DNA of 64,000 nt from Bacteroidota bacterium (lineage in GTDB: Bacteria > Bacteroidota > Bacteroidia > Bacteroidales > JAGONC01), in contig JAKLFC010000001.1 in the NCBI GenBank assembly GCA_022711405.1, positions 310,001 through 374,000 on the forward strand, read 5' to 3'. Made by a program: the position numbers and the translations under genes. Within the stretch, counting starts at the first letter, position 1. Each line of letters starts with the position of its first letter. The notes under the pieces are model-generated. The model saw only the letters and a list, made by a program, of their open reading frames with translations, did not search any database and was not told the origin of the DNA. Positions 57,013 through 64,000 of this stretch are shown in pieces.

Positions 57013-57118
57013 AGTCAGCAGTCAGCACTTGGCAAGAGCCCCTCTCCAATCCCTCCCCAATTGGGGAGGGGCCAGGGGTGGGGTAACAATTTAACAATTT
57101 AACAATTTGACAATTTGA
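57013..57118. repeat. Composite intergenic repeat: 7-bp units, 20-bp palindrome, 8-bp units
   Basis: Two AGTCAGC units (57013-57026) are followed by a perfect palindrome, CCCTCCCCAATTGGGGAGGG (57051-57070), and by four 8-bp units CAATTTAA, CAATTTAA, CAATTTGA, CAATTTGA (57087-57118). The 8-bp units are in the opposite orientation to the other five arrays. The 224-nt gap 56918-57141 contains nothing else. Confidence 0.85.
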
Positions 57119-57141
57119 CGATTATGATGAATAATTGTCCA

Positions 57142-59619
57142 CTATAAACCACTTTGCTGAGTGTGCTGTTTTTTCTTAAAATACTGTGAATCAATATAAT
57201 ATAGAATTCTCAACGATAAACTGTTGGTGGCCGGAGAAGATAGGGTATGGTCAAGGTTCTGAAAATAGGATTCGTTGACATCATCAGCATCGAAAAGATC
57301 AATGGCATTTTTCCAGACGATCGCGATTTCGCTTCCGGGTGAGAATTCCCACTTGTAGGCCATATCGATGGTGAACGCATTATAACTGAAATCCTCGTCG
57401 GAAGAATAATTGTTTGGGGTCAGGTGACCATCGGACTGGAGGTCATAAAAATTTTCGTAGATTCCGAGAAGCCAGTAATGACGAACTTTGAGGGAGAGCG
57501 ACATTTTATTGTTGAAGATATATCGCGATGTTAGGCTATTGGTGACATTGGTCACATCCCGTTTTCCGAAGATGATGACCTCCTGGTTTTCCGGGGTCAA
57601 ACTATCAGCGACATAGCCTTTATCGTTCAGCGCGACAGAGTAACCCATTGAAAGGGTGATAAACAACTTGTCATTGATCCTTAACCGCGGCGAAACAGTC
57701 AGCGAGTATCCCCGCTGGTGATCCTCGTTTGTCAGGTAATATTCTCCTCCCACATCAGCGATGAACCGTTTGCGATAGTCAGGGGAAACGAAACCTGAAA
57801 TGGCCCAGACGGGAGGAATGGCATAATACCAGCCGTCGACACGGGGTTCATAATAATCGTGTTCCTCAATGGGACGATAATAGTTCTCAAAGGACAGGCT
57901 CAGGTAATTCCGGAAGGTTGTGTAGGTGTGCTGTCCGAACCCAAAGTCAGTATATTTCAATGGTTTATAAAGGGAGGAATATTCAAGGTACAGACTGTTT
58001 TGCATTTCAATGAATATTCCAAACGGATCATAGATGTTGTACTCAAATTCCAGTTCGTTTTCGATTTCGTTGTTGTGCTGAAGGTACCCCATGTCGTTTG
58101 GATCATAGGTATCGGTTTTCAGGTTATTTGTAAGTGCAAAAGTGAAATTTCCACTGGTTTTACCTGCTGCAATGTAATGGCTATATCCATATACGGGAGC
58201 AGATCCTTCTGAATATTTCTGGCTGACGATGGCCTGCCCTTCCATGCCATAGGTGTTGGGCTTGTTGATAAGACGAAATTCGCCCCCCGTCACGTTAGCG
58301 CAATACTTGTTTTCAGGCTGATATACATTGGTATTGAACAGGCTCACATAGGAGTTATTTTTCAGCGATTGCTCAAAAACCAGCATATTATAATTCGAGA
58401 AGGGCTCCGTGAGAATATTTCTTTTTTCTCCGGTCACCGTATCTGTCACGGTGGCATAGGTATTGGCCGTCATCCCGTTGAAAAATCCGATGGCAAGTCC
58501 TTTTGGATTTTTGCCCGTGATCTTTGTCGCATTCAGCATTTGAGCCTCTTCAGGATTTTTAGTGATCTTTTCGTTCTCCCTGAGGTTCTGGTCCACTTCA
58601 GCATAGCCATCCGGAGTACCACCAACCCGCCTGGAGTAGAAGACGTCCCCTTTGTCGAAGAGTTCTGTTCCTTCCGTAAAGAAGGGCCTTTTCTCTTCAT
58701 AGTACACTTCAAAGGGTGAAAGATTATAGATCTCTTCATCGGACTCCACCTGCCCAAAGTCGGGGATCAGGATCATGTCGAGGGTATAACTGTCATTGAT
58801 TCCGTAGATCAGGTCCATCCCGCCCCTGTACGAAAACCCCCATTCTTCATTGTAGGGTGTTCTTTTTACATAACCCGATACATAAGGGATGAGTGCAAGC
58901 CGTAAGGGAGACTGTATGTTGGTTACTCCGGAAAGCTCACCGGCCTGGTTGTTCACGCCCATGACTTTCCGGTCCACCGGATTCCAGGAGGATATCTCCC
59001 GGTACCGGCGGATTTCCCTGAAACAGTTTATCCCCCAGGCATTACCCGCTTTTTCAGGGAATCGTAAAGCCGAATAGGGGATCTTCATCTCAGCCACCCA
59101 ACCGTTCTGATGGATTTTTGTACTGGAGTACCAGACGGCATCCCAGGAACGATCCTTATCAAAGGAATTCTGATCTTCCATGCCCAGGCTTTTTGAATCC
59201 ACCTGGACGCCTGCCACCGTCACATTGAATTCATAGGAAACAAGTGCATCGTTAAAAGGGTCAATGCTGACACCAAAATAATCTGTATTTGAGATTTCGT
59301 CCCGGACGCTCAGCTCTTTGAGGATGCTGTCGGGTGAAGGATCGAACATCATGGCTCCGATATACAGCGCATGATCGTCGTAGATGAAGCGTACTTCCGT
59401 GCGAAAGGAAGCAGCCTGCCCGAAAACCGGCTCTACCTGGATGAATTCGCCGGCAGGCGCTGCCTGCAGCCATGAGGAATCGTTCAGTATCCCATCGATT
59501 TTAGGTGGTTTTACTATGCGAACTGCCTCTGTACGCTTCCTGGGAATGTCAGCCTGCGGATATGCCTCAGCGTTGGCAACCAGCAGAATGATCATCACCC
59601 AAAGAAATCCTCTCTTCAT
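57142..59619 (-). CDS. DUF5916 protein with N-terminal CBM9-like domain
   Basis: This 825-residue envelope protein has a signal peptide (MKRGFLWVMIILLVANAEAYPQA). Residues ~35-220 look like a family 9 carbohydrate-binding-like domain: KIDGILNDSSWLQA, TEVRFIYDDHALYIGAMMFD, and GWVAEMKIPYSALRFPEKAGNAWGIN. The DUF5916 part follows, with NPVDRKVMGVNNQAGELSG and PFFTEGTELFDKGDVFYSRRVGG. The C-terminal ~500 residues are alternating strands like an outer-membrane beta-barrel. The ligand is unknown. NfeD lies 21 nt upstream on the same strand. Confidence 0.87.
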   Translation of the reverse strand: MKRGFLWVMIILLVANAEAYPQADIPRKRTEAVRIVKPPKIDGILNDSSWLQAAPAGEFIQVEPVFGQAASFRTEVRFIYDDHALYIGAMMFDPSPDSILKELSVRDEISNTDYFGVSIDPFNDALVSYEFNVTVAGVQVDSKSLGMEDQNSFDKDRSWDAVWYSSTKIHQNGWVAEMKIPYSALRFPEKAGNAWGINCFREIRRYREISSWNPVDRKVMGVNNQAGELSGVTNIQSPLRLALIPYVSGYVKRTPYNEEWGFSYRGGMDLIYGINDSYTLDMILIPDFGQVESDEEIYNLSPFEVYYEEKRPFFTEGTELFDKGDVFYSRRVGGTPDGYAEVDQNLRENEKITKNPEEAQMLNATKITGKNPKGLAIGFFNGMTANTYATVTDTVTGEKRNILTEPFSNYNMLVFEQSLKNNSYVSLFNTNVYQPENKYCANVTGGEFRLINKPNTYGMEGQAIVSQKYSEGSAPVYGYSHYIAAGKTSGNFTFALTNNLKTDTYDPNDMGYLQHNNEIENELEFEYNIYDPFGIFIEMQNSLYLEYSSLYKPLKYTDFGFGQHTYTTFRNYLSLSFENYYRPIEEHDYYEPRVDGWYYAIPPVWAISGFVSPDYRKRFIADVGGEYYLTNEDHQRGYSLTVSPRLRINDKLFITLSMGYSVALNDKGYVADSLTPENQEVIIFGKRDVTNVTNSLTSRYIFNNKMSLSLKVRHYWLLGIYENFYDLQSDGHLTPNNYSSDEDFSYNAFTIDMAYKWEFSPGSEIAIVWKNAIDLFDADDVNESYFQNLDHTLSSPATNSLSLRILYYIDSQYFKKKQHTQQSGL

Positions 59620-59640
59620 AGTAAATAGTAATGGGGTGAG

Positions 59641-61044
59641 TTATGTTGATATCTTCCTTACAAATAGTTGTGACGTTTCATATTTCACCACTTCAACAGC
59701 CTCGTCTTTTTCAATATATCCTGTGATGGCCGTGGCATCATAAACTTCATCCCCGATGATCACTTTTCCCGCTGGCCGCAGGATGGTCAGGGCTTTTCCT
59801 GTTTTCCCTGACATGTTCATATAGTGGATATCTGCAGAGGTATATCCCTCTGCTTTTTCCTGCACCGTATCCAGCGCCAAACGACCGAAGATGGTGGTTG
59901 TCAGGATCTTTCTTCCCAGGTAAAAAGAGATCACCAGTGACATGAATGAAGCAATGATCACCAGGAAAATGGAACTGATCAGTGCTTTGAATGCACCTTC
60001 CGGGAAATGGAATCCAATGTTTCCGACCATGCTGAGGGCCAGCCCTGCAACAATAAGGATGATACCGGATATCCCCAGCACTCCAAATCCAGGAATGGCA
60101 AACAGCTCAATGGCCAGTAGGACGACACCCACGATGAAAATCAAGATTTCCCAGTGTGCGGCCAGTCCTTCCAGATAGAGCGGAGCGAAGTAAAAAAGGG
60201 CAGCGGTGACGGCTGCAGCCAGTGGAAAGCCGATACCCGGGGCCTGCAGTTCAAAATAGATCCCACCGATGATGATCATGATCAACAGAGCACTGATGAT
60301 GGGATTGATCAGGAAGGCGATGATCTTATCCACAGGCCTGAGTTCCTGCTGGACCAGCTCATAGTCGTCCACCTGCAGGAAATCCAATACATCTTCGATA
60401 TCCTTTGCCTCGCCCTCGCAAAAACCGTATTTAATGGCTTCTGATGATGTAAAGGTCAGAACCTGGCCGGTATCTGTTATTCCGGGTACGGCCATCCTTG
60501 GATCGACCATCGCCTGCGCGATCAGCGGATCCCGTCCCTGAGCCTCCGCCGTGGAGCGCATCATCGAACGCATGTAGGACTGGTACTTGTCGGGCAGCGG
60601 TTTCCCCTGCTGGTCTACCACCGTCGCCGCACCGATATTGGCTCCGGGACTCATGTAGATGCTGTCGCAAGCCAATGAGATCAATGCACCTGCCGATGCG
60701 GCGTTGTTATCGATAAAAACATGGATGGGATAAGGGGCGTTGAGGATCCTGGTGCGCAGCGAGTCAGCCGTTTCCAGCACACCTCCGTATGTGTTCATGT
60801 GGATGATGACCATATCCGCCGGCAGGGCTTCAGCCTGCTGAAAGGCTTTTTTGGCTTTGTGCCAGATAGGAGGGGCGATCTCTTCCTTGACGTCAAAGAC
60901 AAATATTTTCAGCTCTTTTGAAGGACTCTGGTTCTCCTGGCAGAGGCCATACACGGGCAATGATATGACCATAAAGGCTATGAAGATCCTGACAATGTGC
61001 ACGCACCGGTGTCTGGATGGGATCATGCTGGAAGATATTTTCAT
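59641..61044 (-). CDS. NfeD-family membrane serine protease (long form)
   Basis: This 467-residue protein has an N-terminal signal region (about 15-35). A ClpP/SppA-like domain follows (about 45-230), with the serine nucleophile S117 in NNAASAGALISLACD and a following lysine region KPLPDKYQSYMRSMMRS. Four to five membrane helices span about 245-390, and a C-terminal OB-fold (GKTGKALTILRPAGKVIIGDEVYDA) ends it. Long NfeD proteins are thought to pair with stomatin/flotillin-type proteins in membrane quality control; no such partner is in the window. Confidence 0.9.
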   Translation of the reverse strand: MKISSSMIPSRHRCVHIVRIFIAFMVISLPVYGLCQENQSPSKELKIFVFDVKEEIAPPIWHKAKKAFQQAEALPADMVIIHMNTYGGVLETADSLRTRILNAPYPIHVFIDNNAASAGALISLACDSIYMSPGANIGAATVVDQQGKPLPDKYQSYMRSMMRSTAEAQGRDPLIAQAMVDPRMAVPGITDTGQVLTFTSSEAIKYGFCEGEAKDIEDVLDFLQVDDYELVQQELRPVDKIIAFLINPIISALLIMIIIGGIYFELQAPGIGFPLAAAVTAALFYFAPLYLEGLAAHWEILIFIVGVVLLAIELFAIPGFGVLGISGIILIVAGLALSMVGNIGFHFPEGAFKALISSIFLVIIASFMSLVISFYLGRKILTTTIFGRLALDTVQEKAEGYTSADIHYMNMSGKTGKALTILRPAGKVIIGDEVYDATAITGYIEKDEAVEVVKYETSQLFVRKIST

Positions 61045-61101
61045 AGGTACGTAGTTAAGATATGAGGGACTGAAAAGTTCAGGTTCTGTAACAATACATC
61101 T

Positions 61102-61917
61102 TTATTCTTTCACGATGAAATATTTTCGGAATATATCCATCAAATGAATATGGATGTGAGGATTAGAAGCTATGATCTCCTTTCCGTGGATGAAGTTCCT
61201 TCCTCCCCTGAAATCACTCACCTTACCGCCAGCCTGTTGCACGATCAGTGACCCGGCCGCCACATCCCATGGATTCAATCCATATTCATAAAAGGCATCG
61301 AAACGGCCGCAGGCGACGTAGGCCAGGTCGACGGCTGCGGATCCGAATCTCCTCAAACCCCGTGAATTTTGCAACAGATATCCCAGTAGCCTGAGATTTT
61401 GTTCCATGTATCCAGGATCTGAATAAGGGAAACCGGTAGCCAGCAGTGAATCATCGAGCATCGTTGAGCACGAGCACTGGATTGGTTGTCCGTTCAGAAA
61501 AGCCGGACTGCCCTTCCATGCAGCAAAACACTCTTTCTGGTTCACTTCATAGACCACTCCCAGCACGATTTCTTCCTGATCCATCAATGCGATGCTGATC
61601 GAGTAGATGGGCAGGGCATGGATGAAATTGGTAGTACCGTCCAGTGGATCGATCACCCACTGAAACCTGCCTCCCGTTCTGGCACGGGTTCCTTCTTCGG
61701 CAATGAATCCCGCATCGGGCAATAAAAGTGACAATTCCTTGACCAGGAAAGCTTCCGACATCTTGTCCACATAGGTCACGTAATTATGACGCCCTTTCAA
61801 CTCAATATCTTGCTGCTTGATCTTGTGTATGTCCCGCCGGATGATCCCTCCGGTGGTCCGTGCCAGATCACAGACCTGCAGGCAAAGTGTTTCGAGGTTG
61901 AGTGTTACAGGTTGCAT
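61102..61917 (-). CDS. Inositol monophosphatase-family phosphatase
   Basis: This 271-residue Mg/Li-sensitive phosphatase of the FIG superfamily has all metal motifs: IAEEGTRARTG, WVIDPLDGTTNFIHALP and NPWDVAAGSLIVQQAGGKVSDF. Likely substrates are inositol-1-phosphate or another sugar/nucleotide phosphate; the exact one cannot be read. It follows lgt after 54 nt and precedes nfeD by 57 nt on the same strand. Confidence 0.92.
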   Translation of the reverse strand: MQPVTLNLETLCLQVCDLARTTGGIIRRDIHKIKQQDIELKGRHNYVTYVDKMSEAFLVKELSLLLPDAGFIAEEGTRARTGGRFQWVIDPLDGTTNFIHALPIYSISIALMDQEEIVLGVVYEVNQKECFAAWKGSPAFLNGQPIQCSCSTMLDDSLLATGFPYSDPGYMEQNLRLLGYLLQNSRGLRRFGSAAVDLAYVACGRFDAFYEYGLNPWDVAAGSLIVQQAGGKVSDFRGGRNFIHGKEIIASNPHIHIHLMDIFRKYFIVKE

Positions 61918-61971
61918 GTTGCAGGTTACAGGTTAAAGGTCTCCGTTTTCGGTGCCTGTATTAACTTTTGA

Positions 61972-63129
61972 TTATTGATTTTTGCTCTTTGATTTTCTTT
62001 TGAAGAACCAGAATCCTGCAGCCCCCAATAAAACCAGGCCGATCGCGATCCATTGTGCCTGAGACAATTCCAGACCCAGGAAATGATAGCGCCTGTTGAC
62101 CCGGATAAATTCGATGAGAAATCGTTCTATTCCATTCAGGATCAAATAGAAACTAAATAAATAGCCAGGGATTGCCCATCTTTTCCGGGTGAACCATAAA
62201 ATAAGAAATATGACCGTTCCCAGGAGTGTTTCATAATAGGATGTGGGAAAGACTGGTACTGCCAGTGCAAAGCAGTGGTCGCCGGAACAGTTGCTGATGC
62301 GGATGCCTTCACTGATCACATTGTGCGGGAAGTCAAAGGCCCACATCCAGTCGGGCAGAAATCCCATCCATCCGGGTTTTGGATTCGGATTTTCGATTCC
62401 CCAGCAGCCATCACCTGACAGCTGGCAACCAATGCGTCCGATGGCATAGGCAAGGATTAGGGCAGGTGCGACGATATCAGCAATATGAGGCCAGGGGATT
62501 TTATTTCTTTCTGCGAAGATGGCAACTGCAAATGCGGCGACGATCAGCCCGCCATAAAAGCTCAACCCGCTGAAAGAAAACAGTGTCCCCACCGGATCCT
62601 GAAATAGATCGTCGAGATGCTCAAAAATGTCAAATATTTTCGAGCCGATGATGCCGAAGATGGCAGCCACCAGCACGATGCTCGCTGTCAGCTGGTAGGG
62701 GTGAACCGTTTCCTGGATCTTTACCGGTTTTTCCAGCCTGTTTTTTTGTTTTTTACGATAAGCCAAATAGACAGCGATTGCACACAGTATGATGCCTCCT
62801 GGCCAGCTACCCTGGCCGGAGAGGATAAATTCCTGGGGATTATCTGCAAAGTAAGAGTAACGCAGGATCATTCCTATGATCTTGAATCCGACAATGAATC
62901 CAAGAATCGCGGTGCTGACCAGCTCGCCCGCCGAGGCGGGCTTTCCCTTCCAGATCTGTTTTGTCTGCGCCGCGATGAGGCCTTCTTTTTCCTTTCTTTT
63001 CAGTTCAAGCCATACGATCCAGGCTGCCACCAGAAAGGCAATGGCCATAAAGAATCCATACGTCTGGATGGGAAGGTTGATCCTTACTCCAAAGATATAT
63101 TCCAGTAAGTTGCTGAGTTTTGGAAACAC
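61972..63129 (-). CDS. lgt: Prolipoprotein diacylglyceryl transferase
   Basis: Lgt moves diacylglycerol from phosphatidylglycerol to the lipobox cysteine, as needed for the lipoprotein at 35047. The 385 residues hold seven or so membrane helices. Family signatures seen are SFYGGLIVAA, YAIGRIGCQLSGDGCWG (Bacteroidota version of the Lgt signature with its arginine) and a C-terminal PTSYYETLLG. It is about 90 residues longer than E. coli Lgt (291), with an additional segment near residues 45-150 containing charged, Lys-rich loops. An 8-bp repeat array lies 13 nt upstream of the start. Confidence 0.9.
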   Translation of the reverse strand: MFPKLSNLLEYIFGVRINLPIQTYGFFMAIAFLVAAWIVWLELKRKEKEGLIAAQTKQIWKGKPASAGELVSTAILGFIVGFKIIGMILRYSYFADNPQEFILSGQGSWPGGIILCAIAVYLAYRKKQKNRLEKPVKIQETVHPYQLTASIVLVAAIFGIIGSKIFDIFEHLDDLFQDPVGTLFSFSGLSFYGGLIVAAFAVAIFAERNKIPWPHIADIVAPALILAYAIGRIGCQLSGDGCWGIENPNPKPGWMGFLPDWMWAFDFPHNVISEGIRISNCSGDHCFALAVPVFPTSYYETLLGTVIFLILWFTRKRWAIPGYLFSFYLILNGIERFLIEFIRVNRRYHFLGLELSQAQWIAIGLVLLGAAGFWFFKRKSKSKNQ

Positions 63130-63141
63130 CGTTATCGATTG

Positions 63142-63173
63142 TTAAATGGTCAAATTGTTAAACTGTCAAATTG
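63142..63173. repeat. 8-bp tandem repeat array, 4 units, upstream of lgt
   Basis: TTAAATGG, TCAAATTG, TTAAACTG and TCAAATTG run contiguously in the 62-nt gap between mtaB and lgt. The unit and orientation are the same as in the other arrays at minus-strand gene starts. Confidence 0.85.
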
Positions 63174-63191
63174 TTGATAATATTTCATCTT

Positions 63192-64000
63192 TCATTCTTC
63201 ATTCTTCATAATAAAATAGGATCCCTGATCATCCTGTTTATTAAGCTTTACAAGAACGATCTCATTGACAAGGGCATGGTCAAAGTCAGCCTTTACATGG
63301 ATGTAATTCTCTGTGAAACCAAAGAGCTCTGTTTTGTTTGGATCAGACTCGAAAAGCACATTAAAGTTCCTTCCGGCATTCTGATCATAAAAATGCCGTT
63401 TCTTGATTTCTGATAATGCATGAAGCCGTTTGCTCCTTCCTTTTTTGATTTCAGCCGGGACTTTCCCTTCCATGAGCACTGCTTTCGTACCCGGGCGTTC
63501 TGAATAGGTAAAGACATGCATATACGATATATCCAGATCTTCAACGAAGGTAAACGTTTCATCGAAATCATCCTCTGTCTCTCCCGGAAAACCGACAATC
63601 ACATCTGCTGCGATGCATGCATGAGGCATGACCTTCTTTATTTTCTCCAGGCGACCGGCAAAGTGTTCCCCGCGGTATTTTCTTTTCATCAGAGTCAGTA
63701 TCCTGTCAGAACCGGATTGAAGCGGAATATGGAAATGCGGCATCAGTTTTCCGGAAGACGATATAAGGTCAATGATGGAATCTGTCAGCAGGTCGGGTTC
63801 AATGGAAGAGATCCTGATCCTGGGAATGGGCAGGATCTTGTCCATTTTCCAAAGCAGGTCGTACAGGGTTTCATGATCAGGTTTACCAAAATCGCCTATG
63901 TTGACCCCGGTCAGGACGATCTCCTTTATTCCTTCATCGCAGATCCTGCCGGCGGTCTCAAGGAGGGATTCAATGGTGGGGCTTCGGCTCCTTCCCCGGG
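63192..64000 (-). CDS. mtaB: tRNA threonylcarbamoyladenosine methylthiotransferase MtaB, C-terminal part (5' end outside window)
   Basis: This radical-SAM methylthiotransferase makes ms2t6A at position 37 of tRNAs reading ANN codons. The frame runs off the window: beyond the ATG at 63845, codons up to 64000 translate as GRSRSPTIESLLETA and EIVLTGVNIGDFG, both MiaB/MtaB signatures, so the ATG is internal. Downstream are RIRISSIEPDLLTD, PHFHIPLQSGSDRILTLMKRKY and ADVIVGFPGETEDDFDET, then a C-terminal TRAM-like domain. The Fe-S cysteines should be in the missing N-terminus. The choice of MtaB over MiaB or RimO is based on overall wording. Confidence 0.9.
   Translation of the reverse strand, partial: RGRSRSPTIESLLETAGRICDEGIKEIVLTGVNIGDFGKPDHETLYDLLWKMDKILPIPRIRISSIEPDLLTDSIIDLISSSGKLMPHFHIPLQSGSDRILTLMKRKYRGEHFAGRLEKIKKVMPHACIAADVIVGFPGETEDDFDETFTFVEDLDISYMHVFTYSERPGTKAVLMEGKVPAEIKKGRSKRLHALSEIKKRHFYDQNAGRNFNVLFESDPNKTELFGFTENYIHVKADFDHALVNEIVLVKLNKQDDQGSYFIMKNEE

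Overview
The window is chromosomal DNA from a member of the Bacteroidota, most likely an uncultured Bacteroidales-type bacterium. The evidence is a type IX secretion (T9SS) C-terminal sorting domain, a short primary sigma factor without region 1.1, YidC, S1 and tRNA CCA-transferase of Bacteroidota type, and Bacteroidota promoter -7 boxes (TAnnTTTG) upstream of many genes. NrfHA points to an anaerobic or facultative life with nitrite ammonification. Most of the window is housekeeping sequence. No prophage, insertion sequence, CRISPR array or recognisable defence island was seen.

Layout. 1-12.6 kb (+ strand): the end of tamB, a T9SS cargo protein, an AddA/RecB-like helicase-nuclease, a selenium module (mnmH/selU followed by a cysteine desulfurase-SelD fusion), pbpC and ychF. 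12.6-15 kb (- strand): mltG, a GNAT acetyltransferase and dapF. 15.3-25.4 kb (+): a DegP-type protease, rpoD, long-form gap, pyrG, yidC and rpsA, closed by a bidirectional terminator. 25.5-34.9 kb (-): a D-2-hydroxyacid oxidase next to a DUF1338 enzyme, lplA, nrfA, nrfH, a DUF438/hemerythrin/PAS protein, a cupin and an Rrf2 regulator. This looks like two units: a possible 2-oxoadipate to 2-oxoglutarate pair, and a nitrite/nitrosative-stress regulon. 35-39.5 kb: a lipoprotein (+), then a fused aconitase-family enzyme, a degenerate HD protein and an isocitrate/isopropylmalate dehydrogenase (-). 39.6-42.7 kb (+): cca, a pRiA4b ORF-3-like protein and miaA. 42.7-57 kb: a BadF-type kinase, three large secreted dockerin-plus-Fib_succ_major proteins, GIY-YIG and SMUG2-like proteins, a tricorn protease and tRNA-Gly(CCC). 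57-64 kb (-): a DUF5916 protein, NfeD, an inositol monophosphatase-like protein, lgt and the end of mtaB.

The most notable signals are: (1) the cysteine desulfurase-SelD fusion beside selU, which puts sulfur/selenium mobilisation, selenophosphate synthesis and tRNA selenation in one locus; (2) the DUF1338 / FAD-FeS oxidase pair; (3) an 8-bp tandem repeat, read as CAATTTAA/CAATTTGA on the coding strand, lying 2-12 nt upstream of the start codon of five separate minus-strand genes, with a sixth array elsewhere; (4) three dockerin-bearing Fib_succ_major paralogs; (5) several strongly structured intergenic repeats; (6) a cca gene with no normal start codon where homologs begin. No completely new multi-gene system can be claimed from sequence alone; the 8-bp leader repeats are the least explained pattern.
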